From positions 124,001 to 188,000 of the forward strand of contig NZ_JALPVL010000016.1 of assembly GCF_023544465.1 (NCBI RefSeq): 64,000 nucleotides of DNA, given 5' to 3'. Positions within the stretch are counted from its first letter, which is position 1; each line of letters opens with the position of its first letter. This DNA comes from Paractinoplanes maris (lineage in GTDB: Bacteria > Actinomycetota > Actinomycetes > Mycobacteriales > Micromonosporaceae). Position numbers and translations under genes: made by a program. Under the pieces are notes generated by a model that was not told the DNA's origin, did no database searches, and saw only the letters and a program-made list of their open reading frames with translations. Below are positions 40,353 through 48,252 of this stretch, in pieces.

Positions 40353-41530
40353 CGCGGGCCCCCGCCGCCGCCGCCGAAGTTGCCCCCGCCACCGGCCGGG
40401 AACCCGCCGGTGCCGCCGGCCGGGAAGCCGCCGCGGGTCCCGGTGGACGTCGTGGTCGTCGCTTTGAGCACCACCCGCTCGCCGGCGTCGACACCCGAGG
40501 TGATCTGGGTGACGGTGTCGCCCACGAGGCCGATCTCGACCGGGCGGACCTGCTCGGCGGCGCCGTCGAGGACCGTCACCGTGTGCCGGTTGCCGGCCGT
40601 GGTGACCGCGGCCGAGCTGACCATGAGCGCGTTCTCGACGCTGCCGGTGGTCACCGCGACGCTGACCGTCTGGCCGGCCTTGACGCCGGTCGGCACCTTG
40701 TCGAGCGAGAGCGAGACGCCGTACGTGACGACGTTGCCGGACGTCGTGGCCGAGGGGTCGATCGCGCTCACCCGGCCCGGGGCCGACGTGCCGTCGAGCG
40801 CGTTCCAGGTGATGGTGGCGGTCTGCTTCTCCTTGAGTTTGGTCGCGTCGGCCTCGGCGAAGGCCGCCGTGACCTGCATCCTGGTGAGGTCCTGGATCTC
40901 GATGAACCCGCTCGACGTGTCCTCCTGCTGGGCGGATTGGCCGCCGGCGGATTGGGCGGCTCCGGACTGAGCGGCTCCGGACTGGGCGGCTCCGCTCGAG
41001 CTGCCGAGCGTGCCGTTGACCGCGGTGACCGTGCCGGCCATCGGCGCCTCGAGGACGGTGCCGGCCACCGCCGCCTCGGCCTGCTCGACCGCCAGCTCGG
41101 CCTGGGTGACCTCGTTCTCGGCGGTCGACGTGTCCGAGCCGGCGTCCTCCGCGCGGTCCACCGAGTCCCGCGCGGCGTCCAGGTCGGCGTTCGCGGCGTC
41201 CAGCGAGCGCTGCGCCGGGGCGGGGTCGACCTTCGCCAGCACCTGCCCCTTGGTGACCTTCTGACCGACCCGTACGGAAAGGGCCGTGACCGTGCCGCCG
41301 GTGACAAAATCGGCCGTGGCCGTGCGGGCGCTCTCGACCGACCCGTCCGCGGTCACGGTCTGGGTGACCGTGCCCTGCTGGACGGCGACCGTCCGGGTCG
41401 AGGCGGCCGCGGCCGGGGTGTCGTCCCCGGCCAAGGTCCGGTAGGCCCAGAACCCCCCGGCCAGCAGGACGACGCCGAGGGCGGTGTTGACCGCCACCGC
41501 GGGACGTCGCAGGGTGAGGCGCGCAGGCAT
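40349..41530 (-). CDS. HlyD/MacA-like periplasmic adaptor subunit
   Basis: About 393 residues. One N-terminal membrane helix (NTALGVVLLAGGFWAYRTL), a biotinyl-lipoyl half (VTQTVTADGSVESA), a helical hairpin (PAQRSLDAANADLDAARDSV), a beta-barrel domain and a Gly/Pro-rich tail (GGFPAGG repeats). In monoderm bacteria such adaptors act with MacB-type pumps on the outer face. The ATG at 41530 is used; a GTG at 41539 is possible. Immediately upstream are four 11-bp-spaced heptamers that probably bind the OmpR regulator encoded at 43112-43840. Confidence 0.88.
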
Positions 41531-41553
41531 GCCGGACACTGTGGCGGCCCGGC

Positions 41554-41593
41554 CTCGGAGGAGCTTCGGGGCTACCTGGGAGCCACCTCGGAG
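41554..41593. promoter_or_regulatory. Array of four 11-bp-spaced heptamers upstream of the exporter operon
   Basis: On the plus strand the heptamers CTCGGAG (41554), TTCGGGG (41565), CTGGGAG (41576) and CTCGGAG (41587) start exactly 11 bp apart; on the coding (minus) strand they read CTCCGAG-like. Helical-period direct repeats are the usual binding sites of OmpR-family regulators. The array ends 24 nt before the adaptor ATG and extends into the last codons of the kinase gene. The same motif recurs at 45462-45523. Confidence 0.72.
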
Positions 41594-43110
41594 CCGGCCG
41601 TCGGGAGGACGACCCGGAAGGTGGCGCCGCCGGCCCCGGACGGATCCAGCTCGATCCAGCCGCCGTGGCCCTGCACGAACGCCGCGGCGATCGACAGTCC
41701 CAGCCCCGAGCCGCCGCCCTTGCCCCGGAAACGGCTGGCGTCGGCGCGGTAGAGGCGCTCGAAGACCCGCGGGGCATGCTCGGCGGCGATGCCCGGGCCG
41801 TCGTCGGCCACTTCCAGTACGGCGATGTCGCCGCCGGTGACGGAAACGGGCCCCGAGACCACGCCGCCCGGAGCCGGCGGCCGGGCGGCAAGGGTGCCGA
41901 CCCGTACGGTGACCTGGGCGTCCTTCGGCGTGTGCTGAAGCGCGTTGGCGACCAGGTTGGTGGCGATCTGGCGCAGTGCGTGCTCGTCGCCGAGGACGGT
42001 GGCCGGGTCGAACGTGTCGTCGTCGTCGCGCAGGCCGGCCAGCCGGACCACGCGCTCCGGGGCGCGGGCGTGCGCGTCGCGGATCGTGTCGGCCGCCACC
42101 TCGAGCAGGTCGACCGGCCGGCGGGCCAGCGGACGCTGCTGGTCGAGCCGGGCCAGCATCAGCATGTCCTCGACGAGCAGGTTCATCCGGCCGGCCTCCG
42201 ACTCGATGCGGTCCAGCGCCGCGCCGGGCGGAACGCCACCGCGCCGGTAGAGCTCGGCGAAGCCGCGGATCGAGGTGAGCGGGGTGCGCAGCTCGTGCGA
42301 GGCGTCGGCCAGGAACTGGCGCATGCGGCTTTCGGAGGCGGTGCGGGCGCCGACCTCGGCCTCGATCCGGCCGAGCATCGAGTTGAGGGCCAGACCGAGG
42401 CGGCCGGGCTCGGTGTGCGGATCGGTGTCGGCCACCCGGCCGCTCAGGTTGCCCGCCGAGATGTCCGTGGCCAGGCGCTCCATGTCGGTCAAGGGCCGCA
42501 ACCCCAGCCGTACGACGAAAGCCGCACCCAGACCGAGCAGGCCCAGCACCAGCAGGCTCACCGCGAAATCGATCAGCAGCAGGCGGTCGGTGGTCTGCTC
42601 GACCTCGGCCAGCGACACCCCGGCCACCGCGAAGTCACCGGTGTCGGCGTTGCGCACGGCCATCATCCGCCACTCGGCGCTGCCGTCGCTGGCCTCGACC
42701 GTGTAGGGCTGACCGTCCTCGGCCAGGGTGGCGATCTCGTTCGGGACCGGGATGGGCGGACGGCTCAGGCCGGCCGACGAGCTGAACCGGTCGTCGAGCG
42801 TGCCGTCGGCGGTGCACCGGTAGACGACCTGGTCGGGGCCGAACTTCTTGAGCGGGGTCGTCTCGTCGAGGCGGGCGTAGCGACGGGCCTGCAGGCTGGG
42901 CCCCTCATACTCCTGGGGTGGCGGCTTGAACAGCACCCGGCTCATGCCCCGGAGCTGGTCGTCGATCCGGTCGTCCATGTAGGAGCGGATCAGCACCAGA
43001 CCGGCGACGTTCGCGGTGATCAGGGCGAGCGCGGTGAGCACGCCGACCACGAGGACCAGGCGGGCGCGCAGGGTCCAGTGGGTCCAGCGCCGGACTTGGG
43101 GTGGCGTCAT
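41572..43110 (-). CDS. Two-component sensor histidine kinase
   Basis: 512 residues. A first membrane helix (~18-40, LVLVVGVLTALALITANVAG), an extracellular sensor of ~140 residues, a second helix (~180-203), HAMP (LGLRPLTDMERLATDISAGN), the H-box FLADASHELRTPLTSIRGFA and the HATPase domain with N-box LVANALQHTPKDAQV, VADDGPGI and GGSGLGLSIA. It autophosphorylates on the H-box histidine and passes phosphate to the regulator encoded 1 nt upstream. The C-terminal codons overlap the heptamer array of the exporter promoter. Signal unknown, plausibly an exported substrate or envelope stress. Confidence 0.93.
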   Translation of the reverse strand: MTPPQVRRWTHWTLRARLVLVVGVLTALALITANVAGLVLIRSYMDDRIDDQLRGMSRVLFKPPPQEYEGPSLQARRYARLDETTPLKKFGPDQVVYRCTADGTLDDRFSSSAGLSRPPIPVPNEIATLAEDGQPYTVEASDGSAEWRMMAVRNADTGDFAVAGVSLAEVEQTTDRLLLIDFAVSLLVLGLLGLGAAFVVRLGLRPLTDMERLATDISAGNLSGRVADTDPHTEPGRLGLALNSMLGRIEAEVGARTASESRMRQFLADASHELRTPLTSIRGFAELYRRGGVPPGAALDRIESEAGRMNLLVEDMLMLARLDQQRPLARRPVDLLEVAADTIRDAHARAPERVVRLAGLRDDDDTFDPATVLGDEHALRQIATNLVANALQHTPKDAQVTVRVGTLAARPPAPGGVVSGPVSVTGGDIAVLEVADDGPGIAAEHAPRVFERLYRADASRFRGKGGGSGLGLSIAAAFVQGHGGWIELDPSGAGGATFRVVLPTAGSEVAPR

Positions 43111-43111
43111 G

Positions 43112-43840
43112 TCAGTCGTCGCTGCGGGGCAGCCGCAACGCGTAGCCGACGCCGCGGACGGTGTGGATGAGCGGCGGCTCCACCTTGTCGATCTTGCGCC
43201 GCAGGTAGTAGACGTACGACTCGACGATGCGCCCGTCGCCGCCGAAGTCGTACTTCCAGACCCGGTCCAGGATCTGCGCCTTGCTGACCACCCGGCCCGC
43301 GTTGATCAGCAGGTACTTGAGCAGGTTGAACTCGGTGGGCGAGAGGTCGACGACCCGGCCCGCGCGGCGCACCTCGTGAGCGTCCTCGTCCATCTCCAGA
43401 TCGGCGTAGCGCAGCACGGCACCGGCCGGGGCGGCGTCGAGCTCGGGCCGGGTGCGGCGCAGGATGGCGCGGATCCGCAGCACGACCTCCTCGAGGCTGA
43501 ACGGCTTGGTGACATAGTCGTCCGCGCCCGCCGACAGCCCGGAGATGCGATCCTCCAGGGCGTCACGCGCGGAGAGGAAGAGCACCGGTACCCGCGACCC
43601 GGCGGCGCGCAGCCGCTTGGCGACGTCGAAGCCGTCCAGGTCGGGCAGCATCACGTCGAGGACGATCAGGTCGGGGTCGAACTCCTCGGCCGCGAGCAGC
43701 GCGCGATGGCCGGTCCCGGCGACGCGGACGTCGAACTCGACGAGGCGCAAGGTGGCGCTGAGCAGCGCGCAGATGTTGGGCTCGTCGTCGACGACCAGCA
43801 CTCGGGCCGTACGCGTCGCGGGGCGGGTGTCTGTCAGCAC
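43112..43840 (-). CDS. OmpR-family response regulator
   Basis: 242 residues. Receiver: acidic pair VLVVDDEPN, phospho-acceptor Asp in DLIVLDVMLPDLDGF, conserved Thr/Ser FLSARDA and Lys in DYVTKPFS. DNA-binding winged helix: VDLSPTEFNLLKYLLINAGR, VVSKAQILDRVWKYDF, VESYVYYLRRKID, IHTVRGVGYALR. Start GTG at 43840. The kinase gene follows after 1 nt. It is the obvious candidate to bind the 11-bp-spaced heptamers at 41554-41593 and 45462-45523. Confidence 0.94.
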   Translation of the reverse strand: MLTDTRPATRTARVLVVDDEPNICALLSATLRLVEFDVRVAGTGHRALLAAEEFDPDLIVLDVMLPDLDGFDVAKRLRAAGSRVPVLFLSARDALEDRISGLSAGADDYVTKPFSLEEVVLRIRAILRRTRPELDAAPAGAVLRYADLEMDEDAHEVRRAGRVVDLSPTEFNLLKYLLINAGRVVSKAQILDRVWKYDFGGDGRIVESYVYYLRRKIDKVEPPLIHTVRGVGYALRLPRSDD

Positions 43841-43859
43841 GTCGAAGAACTATCAACGC

Positions 43860-43876
43860 TGCCTAGGAATTGCCTA
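43860..43876. promoter_or_regulatory. Direct repeat upstream of the response-regulator gene
   Basis: Two TGCCTA copies (43860-43865 and 43871-43876) start 11 bp apart, 20 nt upstream of the regulator start. The spacing fits an OmpR-type dimer site, but the sequence differs from the CTCCGAG heptamers nearby. Confidence 0.35.
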
Positions 43877-43921
43877 TGAACTTGTGAGGAGTCTGCTGTA
43901 TTGCCGTTTCCCCTCCCGGAC

Positions 43922-45415
43922 TCACCAGGATCGGGCCACCTGGTCGCCCTCGGCCAGGCCTTGGGTGATCTCGGTGAACTGGTCGCCGCGCAGGCCGATT
44001 CCCACGGTGACGGTCGTGCCGTCCTTCCGTACGACGCCCCGCGTGCCGGCGACGTCGTGGACGGCGGTGCTGGGCACCCGGAGGGTGTCGGGCGCGGCGC
44101 CGGTGGTCACGCGGACCGGGGCACTCTGGCCGACCAGCAGATGCTCCGGTTTCTCGTCCGGCTTATCGTCCGGTTTCTCGTCCGGTTTCTCGTCCGGCTT
44201 CTCGTCGAAGGAGAGCAGGACGCCGTAACGGACCATGGTGCCGTCGCTGGTGCCGACCGGGTCGACCTGGACGACGGTGGCCCGGAATTCCTGACCGGCC
44301 CGGTCGGCCAGGGTGACGACGGCCTTCTGCCGCACGGCGAGGCGGTCGGCGTCGGCCTCGGGGAAGTCGGCGCTGATCTGCATGGCATAGATGTCGGCCA
44401 GCGTTATGAAGCTGTTACCAGCGGTGACCTGGGTGCCGATCTTGCCGCTGACGCTGAGGACGCGGCCGGCTATGGGCGCGGTGATGGTCGTACCGGTCAG
44501 GGCGTCCTCGGCGTTCTCGAGTGCGGTCCGCGCCTGGATGACCCGCTGCTCGGCGCTGAGGATCGCATCGGGCCCGCTGCCGCTTTGCTGGCCGCTGCCC
44601 TGTTGGCCGCCGCTTTGCTGGCCGCTACCTTGCTGGCCGCCGCTTGGCTGGCCGCTACCTTGCTGGCCGCCGGTTTGCTGGCCGCCGGTTTGCTGGCCGC
44701 CGCCGCTCGATCCGTCGGATCCGCAGACCTCATCGCCGCCCGCGTTCCCGCCTCCTTGGTCGGCGCCGCCTCCGGGGCGGCCGAGTGAGGTGGTCGGGGC
44801 CGGCTTTCCCGGCGCGGTGGTCCTGGTCGGCGCGGTGGTGGTCGCGGGCGTCGTCCTAGCCGGTGTCGTCTTTGCCGGCGTCTTCACCGGCGGGGTCGTC
44901 TTCACCGGTGGGGTCGTGGGCGGCTTCGGCGAGGCGCTGGGTGAGGTCGTCGGGGTCGGCGTACGCGTTGCGGCAACTCCGTAGGCAGCGGCGACATCAG
45001 AACCACAGCCGTTGTCCGTACCGGCGGCGGCGTCCTCCTTGGCCTGGGTGAGCGCATCCTCCGCGTCCTCCAGCGAGTCCTGAGCGTCGTCAACCGCTTC
45101 GGCGGCGTCAGCGTCATCAACCTTGGCCAGCACCTGACCCGCCGTGACGGTGGTGCCGGCCCGCACCGCGACGCTCTCCACCGTCCCCGCCACCGCGAAC
45201 GACAGGCTGCGGGTCTGAGCCGGCTGAACCGTCCCGGTGGTAGCCACCTCGGTAGTGACCGCACCCCGATCCACGGCCACCGTCTCGACCGCCGCTGTCT
45301 CCTCGGTGGCGTCCGCCGTCATGGCCCGCACGACCCCGAAGCCCACCAGCGCCAGCACCACGACAGCCACCGCACCCCACAGCCGGCGCCGCCGCCCACC
45401 CAGTGCTTCACCCAT
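43922..45415 (-). CDS. HlyD-like adaptor protein with long low-complexity insertions
   Basis: 497 residues. One membrane helix (~11-31), a lipoyl-type half (VATTGTVQPAQTRSLSFAVA), an acidic helical segment (DAAEAVDDAQDSLEDAEDAL), then a ~140-residue insertion of Thr/Pro repeats and GQQSGGQQGSGQQ repeats with CGSD motifs, the second hairpin strand, the barrel (AGRVLSVSGKIGTQVTAGN) and a DEKP repeat (five units) inside the C-terminal half. It has no ABC partner of its own and may work with the MacB-type pump next door. It diverges from the lipoprotein at 45598; paired heptamers lie between them. Confidence 0.82.
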   Translation of the reverse strand: MGEALGGRRRRLWGAVAVVVLALVGFGVVRAMTADATEETAAVETVAVDRGAVTTEVATTGTVQPAQTRSLSFAVAGTVESVAVRAGTTVTAGQVLAKVDDADAAEAVDDAQDSLEDAEDALTQAKEDAAAGTDNGCGSDVAAAYGVAATRTPTPTTSPSASPKPPTTPPVKTTPPVKTPAKTTPARTTPATTTAPTRTTAPGKPAPTTSLGRPGGGADQGGGNAGGDEVCGSDGSSGGGQQTGGQQTGGQQGSGQPSGGQQGSGQQSGGQQGSGQQSGSGPDAILSAEQRVIQARTALENAEDALTGTTITAPIAGRVLSVSGKIGTQVTAGNSFITLADIYAMQISADFPEADADRLAVRQKAVVTLADRAGQEFRATVVQVDPVGTSDGTMVRYGVLLSFDEKPDEKPDEKPDDKPDEKPEHLLVGQSAPVRVTTGAAPDTLRVPSTAVHDVAGTRGVVRKDGTTVTVGIGLRGDQFTEITQGLAEGDQVARSW

Positions 45416-45461
45416 GGCCCGGAAGTGTCCCGGCCCCTGCTGGCCACCGCCTCCATCCCAC

Positions 45462-45523
45462 CTCGGAGTTCGCTCGGAGCGGCGGGCACAGCCTGCGCAC
45501 AGCGGCTCCGAGGTAACTCCGAG
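45462..45523. promoter_or_regulatory. Two mirror-image heptamer pairs in a divergent promoter region
   Basis: Pair 1 is CTCGGAG at 45462 and 45473; pair 2 is CTCCGAG at 45506 and 45517. Both have 11-bp spacing and all four are perfect. Each pair reads CTCCGAG on the coding strand of the gene it faces: the adaptor at 45415 (47 nt away) and the lipoprotein at 45598 (75 nt away). The same motif lies before the exporter operon, so these are probable sites of the OmpR regulator. Confidence 0.75.
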
Positions 45524-45597
45524 GCGGCGGTGACGTGCTGACGAGGTGCGGCGGCTTGGGTGTGGACGACCAACCACGGCCAAGGGAAGAGGGCACC

Positions 45598-46194
45598 GTG
45601 CGCAGAGCCGGGACGAAGACGTATCGCCGCGCGGCGGGACTGATCGTGACGTCCGCGGCCGTGGTGGCCACCGCGGCCTGCGGCGGTGGTTCAGCGGGCT
45701 CGGACGGGTCCGGCAGCGCCGACGGTGGCCGGAACACCGCGTTCGCCGCGTACACGGACTGTCTGCGACAGAACGGCGTGACCGTCACCATGCCCTCGGG
45801 CGGACCACGAACCCGGCCCTCGGGTGATGCCGGCTGGCCGTCCGGCATGCCGCGCCCTGAGGGCAGCGCCGGTGTGCCCCGGCCGTCGGGCAGTGCGGGC
45901 TTCCGCAACGGAGGCGGCTTCCCGGGCGGAGGCGGCATGGTCGGCAAACCGGACGGTGTGGACGAAGCGACCTGGCAGAAGGCGCAGGAGGCGTGCTCCT
46001 CCCTGCGCCCGTCGGGCCGCCCCGGCGGTGGCAACGCCAACCGAGGCGACGGCCGCAACGCCGCGTACGAGAACTGTCTCAAGGAAAACGGCGTGACCGA
46101 CCCGGCCAAACTGGACCCCACCGAAGCCACGGCCAAGGCGATCGAGACCTGCAAAGTGCTGCAGCCAACCGCAAGCCCCTCCCCCACCGCCTGA
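45598..46194 (+). CDS. Secreted lipoprotein with duplicated Cys-Leu-x-x-Asn-Gly-Val motif
   Basis: 198 residues. The signal peptide (YRRAAGLIVTSAAVVA) ends in a lipobox TAAC. The mature protein has a Gly/Pro/Arg-rich centre and two related segments, AFAAYTDCLRQNGVTV near residue 60 and AAYENCLKENGVTDP near residue 160, with a further Cys in AQEACSSLRP and IETCKVL. The four-cysteine pattern may form disulfides. I do not know a named family. The GTG at 45598 follows GGGAAGAGGG. Heptamer sites upstream tie it to the two-component system; it may sense or bind the exported compound. Confidence 0.75.
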   Translation: MRRAGTKTYRRAAGLIVTSAAVVATAACGGGSAGSDGSGSADGGRNTAFAAYTDCLRQNGVTVTMPSGGPRTRPSGDAGWPSGMPRPEGSAGVPRPSGSAGFRNGGGFPGGGGMVGKPDGVDEATWQKAQEACSSLRPSGRPGGGNANRGDGRNAAYENCLKENGVTDPAKLDPTEATAKAIETCKVLQPTASPSPTA

Positions 46195-46530
46195 CGAGAA
46201 CCCCACCCGCCCTGCAAACCGACCCTCGACTCAGCGCTGCCTGCACCGAACTCCGCGCCGGCGTTGCCGTAACCCCCGTGACGGCGACGCCGGCGCGGCC
46301 CGCGGATCCGATCAGATACCACCGTGCCGTCCGAGGAGCGTGCCCCCCGCTTCCCGGACGGCACGGCTTCCTCCCCGCCGCCGTTGTAGGTTGAGCCAAC
46401 CCACCAGCGGCGGGCAACCCTTAGCAAGCGCCCGGCGCTGAATGTCGAGCACAACCCAGCAGCGGCAGGCGACGAGTCAGCAACGTCGGGCACCATTCGT
46501 TGAGCCACCCCCGCAGCGACAGGCGCCGAG
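46195..46530. other. 336-bp intergenic region without a supported gene
   Basis: It follows the Cys-repeat lipoprotein stop. The first half is GC-rich and unremarkable; from 46391 it consists of degenerate tandem repeats (separate entry) that run into the 3' end of the pseudo-receiver gene. No promoter or terminator that I can support. Confidence 0.5.
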
Positions 46531-46552
46531 TCAGTAGCGCCGGGTTTGTTCG
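46391..46552. repeat. Three degenerate tandem copies of a ~54-bp unit
   Basis: Units at 46391-46444, 46445-46499 and 46500-46552 each begin TTGAGC or TCGAGC, continue with CA-CCC-GCAGCGGCAGGC-like sequence and contain GAGTCAG-AGCG and a CGGG run. Units 2 and 3 are the most similar. A fourth partial copy begins at 46553 (TTGAGGCGGGCCCAGCGGC). Unit 3 includes the stop codon of the minus-strand gene at 46531, so its last codons are made of repeat sequence. Confidence 0.6.
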
Positions 46553-47004
46553 TTGAGGCGGGCCCAGCGGCCGGCACGTTCGCGGCGGCGGCAGGCGACC
46601 AGGTGGCCGGCGAGGATCGCGGGCTGGCCGCCGCGCACGCAGGCGTCGGCGCCAGCGGTCAGCACTCCGGCGACCATCTCGGCCGGTGCGCCTTCGTCGA
46701 CCAGGGCGACGATCATCGTGCGGGACGGGAGGGCCTGGCGGGCGGTGGCGACATCACGGACCGTGGCCGCGGCGACCAGCACGATCTCGTCGGGTTTCAG
46801 GTCGTCGAGGTCGGCGGCCCGGCGCAATGACCAGCCGGGCGGCAGGTGGTGCGGGAGGCCGGCCACCCGGCTGGGATGGCCGAGGTAGGCCACCACCGGC
46901 AGCGGGCCGGGGGCGGCGGGCAGACTCGCCGGGTTGATCGGAAGGTCGGTCGCGGTGGCGGTGAAGTCGCGATGACCCAGGTTGCTGTTCAGCGAAACGA
47001 GCAT
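46531..47004 (-). CDS. Receiver-like (pseudo-receiver) protein
   Basis: 157 residues. The second half follows the response-regulator receiver pattern (DLKPDEIVLVAAATVRDVAT, MIVALVDEGAPAEMVAGVLT, AGADACVRGGQPAILAGHLV) but the phospho-acceptor Asp position is occupied by VLVAAA and the conserved Lys is missing, so it is unlikely to be phosphorylated. No output domain. The ATG at 47004 is preferred because GGGGG lies 9 nt upstream; an in-frame ATG at 47013 directly abuts that run. It may act by protein contacts; function unknown. Confidence 0.65.
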   Translation of the reverse strand: MLVSLNSNLGHRDFTATATDLPINPASLPAAPGPLPVVAYLGHPSRVAGLPHHLPPGWSLRRAADLDDLKPDEIVLVAAATVRDVATARQALPSRTMIVALVDEGAPAEMVAGVLTAGADACVRGGQPAILAGHLVACRRRERAGRWARLNEQTRRY

Positions 47005-47223
47005 GGCGCTCATCCCCCTTCGGCGGGCTGTCCTTACCCCCTCACCATTCGCCTGCCGCCTGAGCCGCCCATGTGCCTTGCCTGTGCGTTTGTTGTCAGC
47101 CTCATCGAGGTTCGCTGATCAGTCCGGCGTGGAGGCCACGACACACTCGGCGCCCGCGACGGGCAGCAGCAGCACGGTCAGTGGCTCGGCTCGTGGCGGC
47201 CGGCGGCTGGTGGCGGCTGGTGG

Positions 47224-48219
47224 TTACGCCGACTGGCGGGGGACTATGCGGACGATGTCGGCGGCGGGCAGGGTGGGGGCGGCGCGGCCGTTCATTGCGG
47301 CCACGACCGTGGCGGCCAGGTGGGCGCCGACGACGGACTGGTCGGTGGTCACCGTGGTGAGCGGCGGGTCGGCCAGGCGGGCGGCGGGGATGTCGTCGAC
47401 GCCGATCACGGCCAGGTCGGCTGGTGCGGACGAGCCGAGCTGGCGCAGGCCGGCGAGCACGGCGAGCGCCACCTCGTCGTTGTAGGCGCACACCGCGGTC
47501 ACCCCGGTGGCCTGCCATCGCCGTACGGCATCGGCCGCTGCCGGGGGATCGAGCGGGACCGTCAGGCCGACCGGCGTCGGCAGGCGCCGGGCCGCGCACG
47601 CGGCTCGGACGCCGGCCAGCCGCGGCTCGGCGAAGAACCGCACCCGCGGGTCGTCGGGGTAGGCGTAGCCGAGCCTGGTGTGACCGGCCTGCGCGAGGTG
47701 CTCGGCCTGGCGGCGCCCGACCAGCTCCTGCGGGACGGCCAGCTCGTGCCCGCGGTGGCGGCCGGACAGGGCGACCACCAGCGCCACCCCGGCCGAGCGC
47801 ATCGCGGCGATCTCGGCGTCGGAGAAGCCCGAGTACGCGATGACGGCGGCCGGCGTGATCGCCTTCCACAGGTCGGCGATCGGGCGGTCCGCGCGGTTGC
47901 CCGGGTGCACGACCAGGGTGAGCCCGTGGTGGGCCAGCGCGGCGGAGAGGTGACCGAGGTTGGAGCCGACCTCGGTGCCGATCGGCCAGTCGGGCAGCAG
48001 GCAGAGCACCACGTCGGAGCGGCCGGTGCGCAGGGTGCGGGCGGCGGCCGAGGGTGAGTAGCCGAGCTGGGCGGCGGCCTCGCGGACGCGGTCGCGGGTG
48101 CCGGCCGAGATGGTCTGGCGCGGCGTGTCGTTGAGGACGTAGCTGACCGTCGCACGCGACACCCCGGCCAGGCGGGCGACGTCGGCGCTGGTGACTCGTT
48201 TGGTCGTGGAGTCGGCCAT
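47224..48219 (-). CDS. LacI family transcriptional regulator of the GH3 beta-glucosidase
   Basis: 331 residues. LacI helix-turn-helix VTSADVARLAGVSRATVSYV and hinge SPSAAARTLRTGRS, then a sugar-binding core (VVLCLLPDWPIGTEVGSNLG, GHTRLGYAYPDDP, TAVCAYNDEVALAVL, VIGVDDIPAARLADPPLTTV). It is divergent from the GH3 gene at 48253 with a perfect palindrome TTACACGTGTAA in the 33-bp gap. It probably represses beta-glucosidase and itself until a glucoside-derived sugar binds. Confidence 0.92.
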   Translation of the reverse strand: MADSTTKRVTSADVARLAGVSRATVSYVLNDTPRQTISAGTRDRVREAAAQLGYSPSAAARTLRTGRSDVVLCLLPDWPIGTEVGSNLGHLSAALAHHGLTLVVHPGNRADRPIADLWKAITPAAVIAYSGFSDAEIAAMRSAGVALVVALSGRHRGHELAVPQELVGRRQAEHLAQAGHTRLGYAYPDDPRVRFFAEPRLAGVRAACAARRLPTPVGLTVPLDPPAAADAVRRWQATGVTAVCAYNDEVALAVLAGLRQLGSSAPADLAVIGVDDIPAARLADPPLTTVTTDQSVVGAHLAATVVAAMNGRAAPTLPAADIVRIVPRQSA

Positions 48220-48230
48220 GACAACCCAAC

Positions 48231-48242
48231 TTACACGTGTAA
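48231..48242. promoter_or_regulatory. Operator TTACACGTGTAA between LacI and GH3 genes
   Basis: A perfect 12-bp palindrome with a central CG step, 11 nt from the LacI start and 10 nt from the GH3 start. With only 33 bp between the start codons it must overlap transcription or translation signals of both genes. Confidence 0.72.
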
Positions 48243-48252
48243 CCATGGGGTC

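Noticed and set aside
45462..45523. Intrinsic terminator formed by CTCGGAG/CTCCGAG
   Set aside because: The two pairs are complementary and could form a hairpin, but the arms are ~30 nt apart, there is no T-tract, and the region lies between divergent starts. The 11-bp periodicity fits protein binding better.
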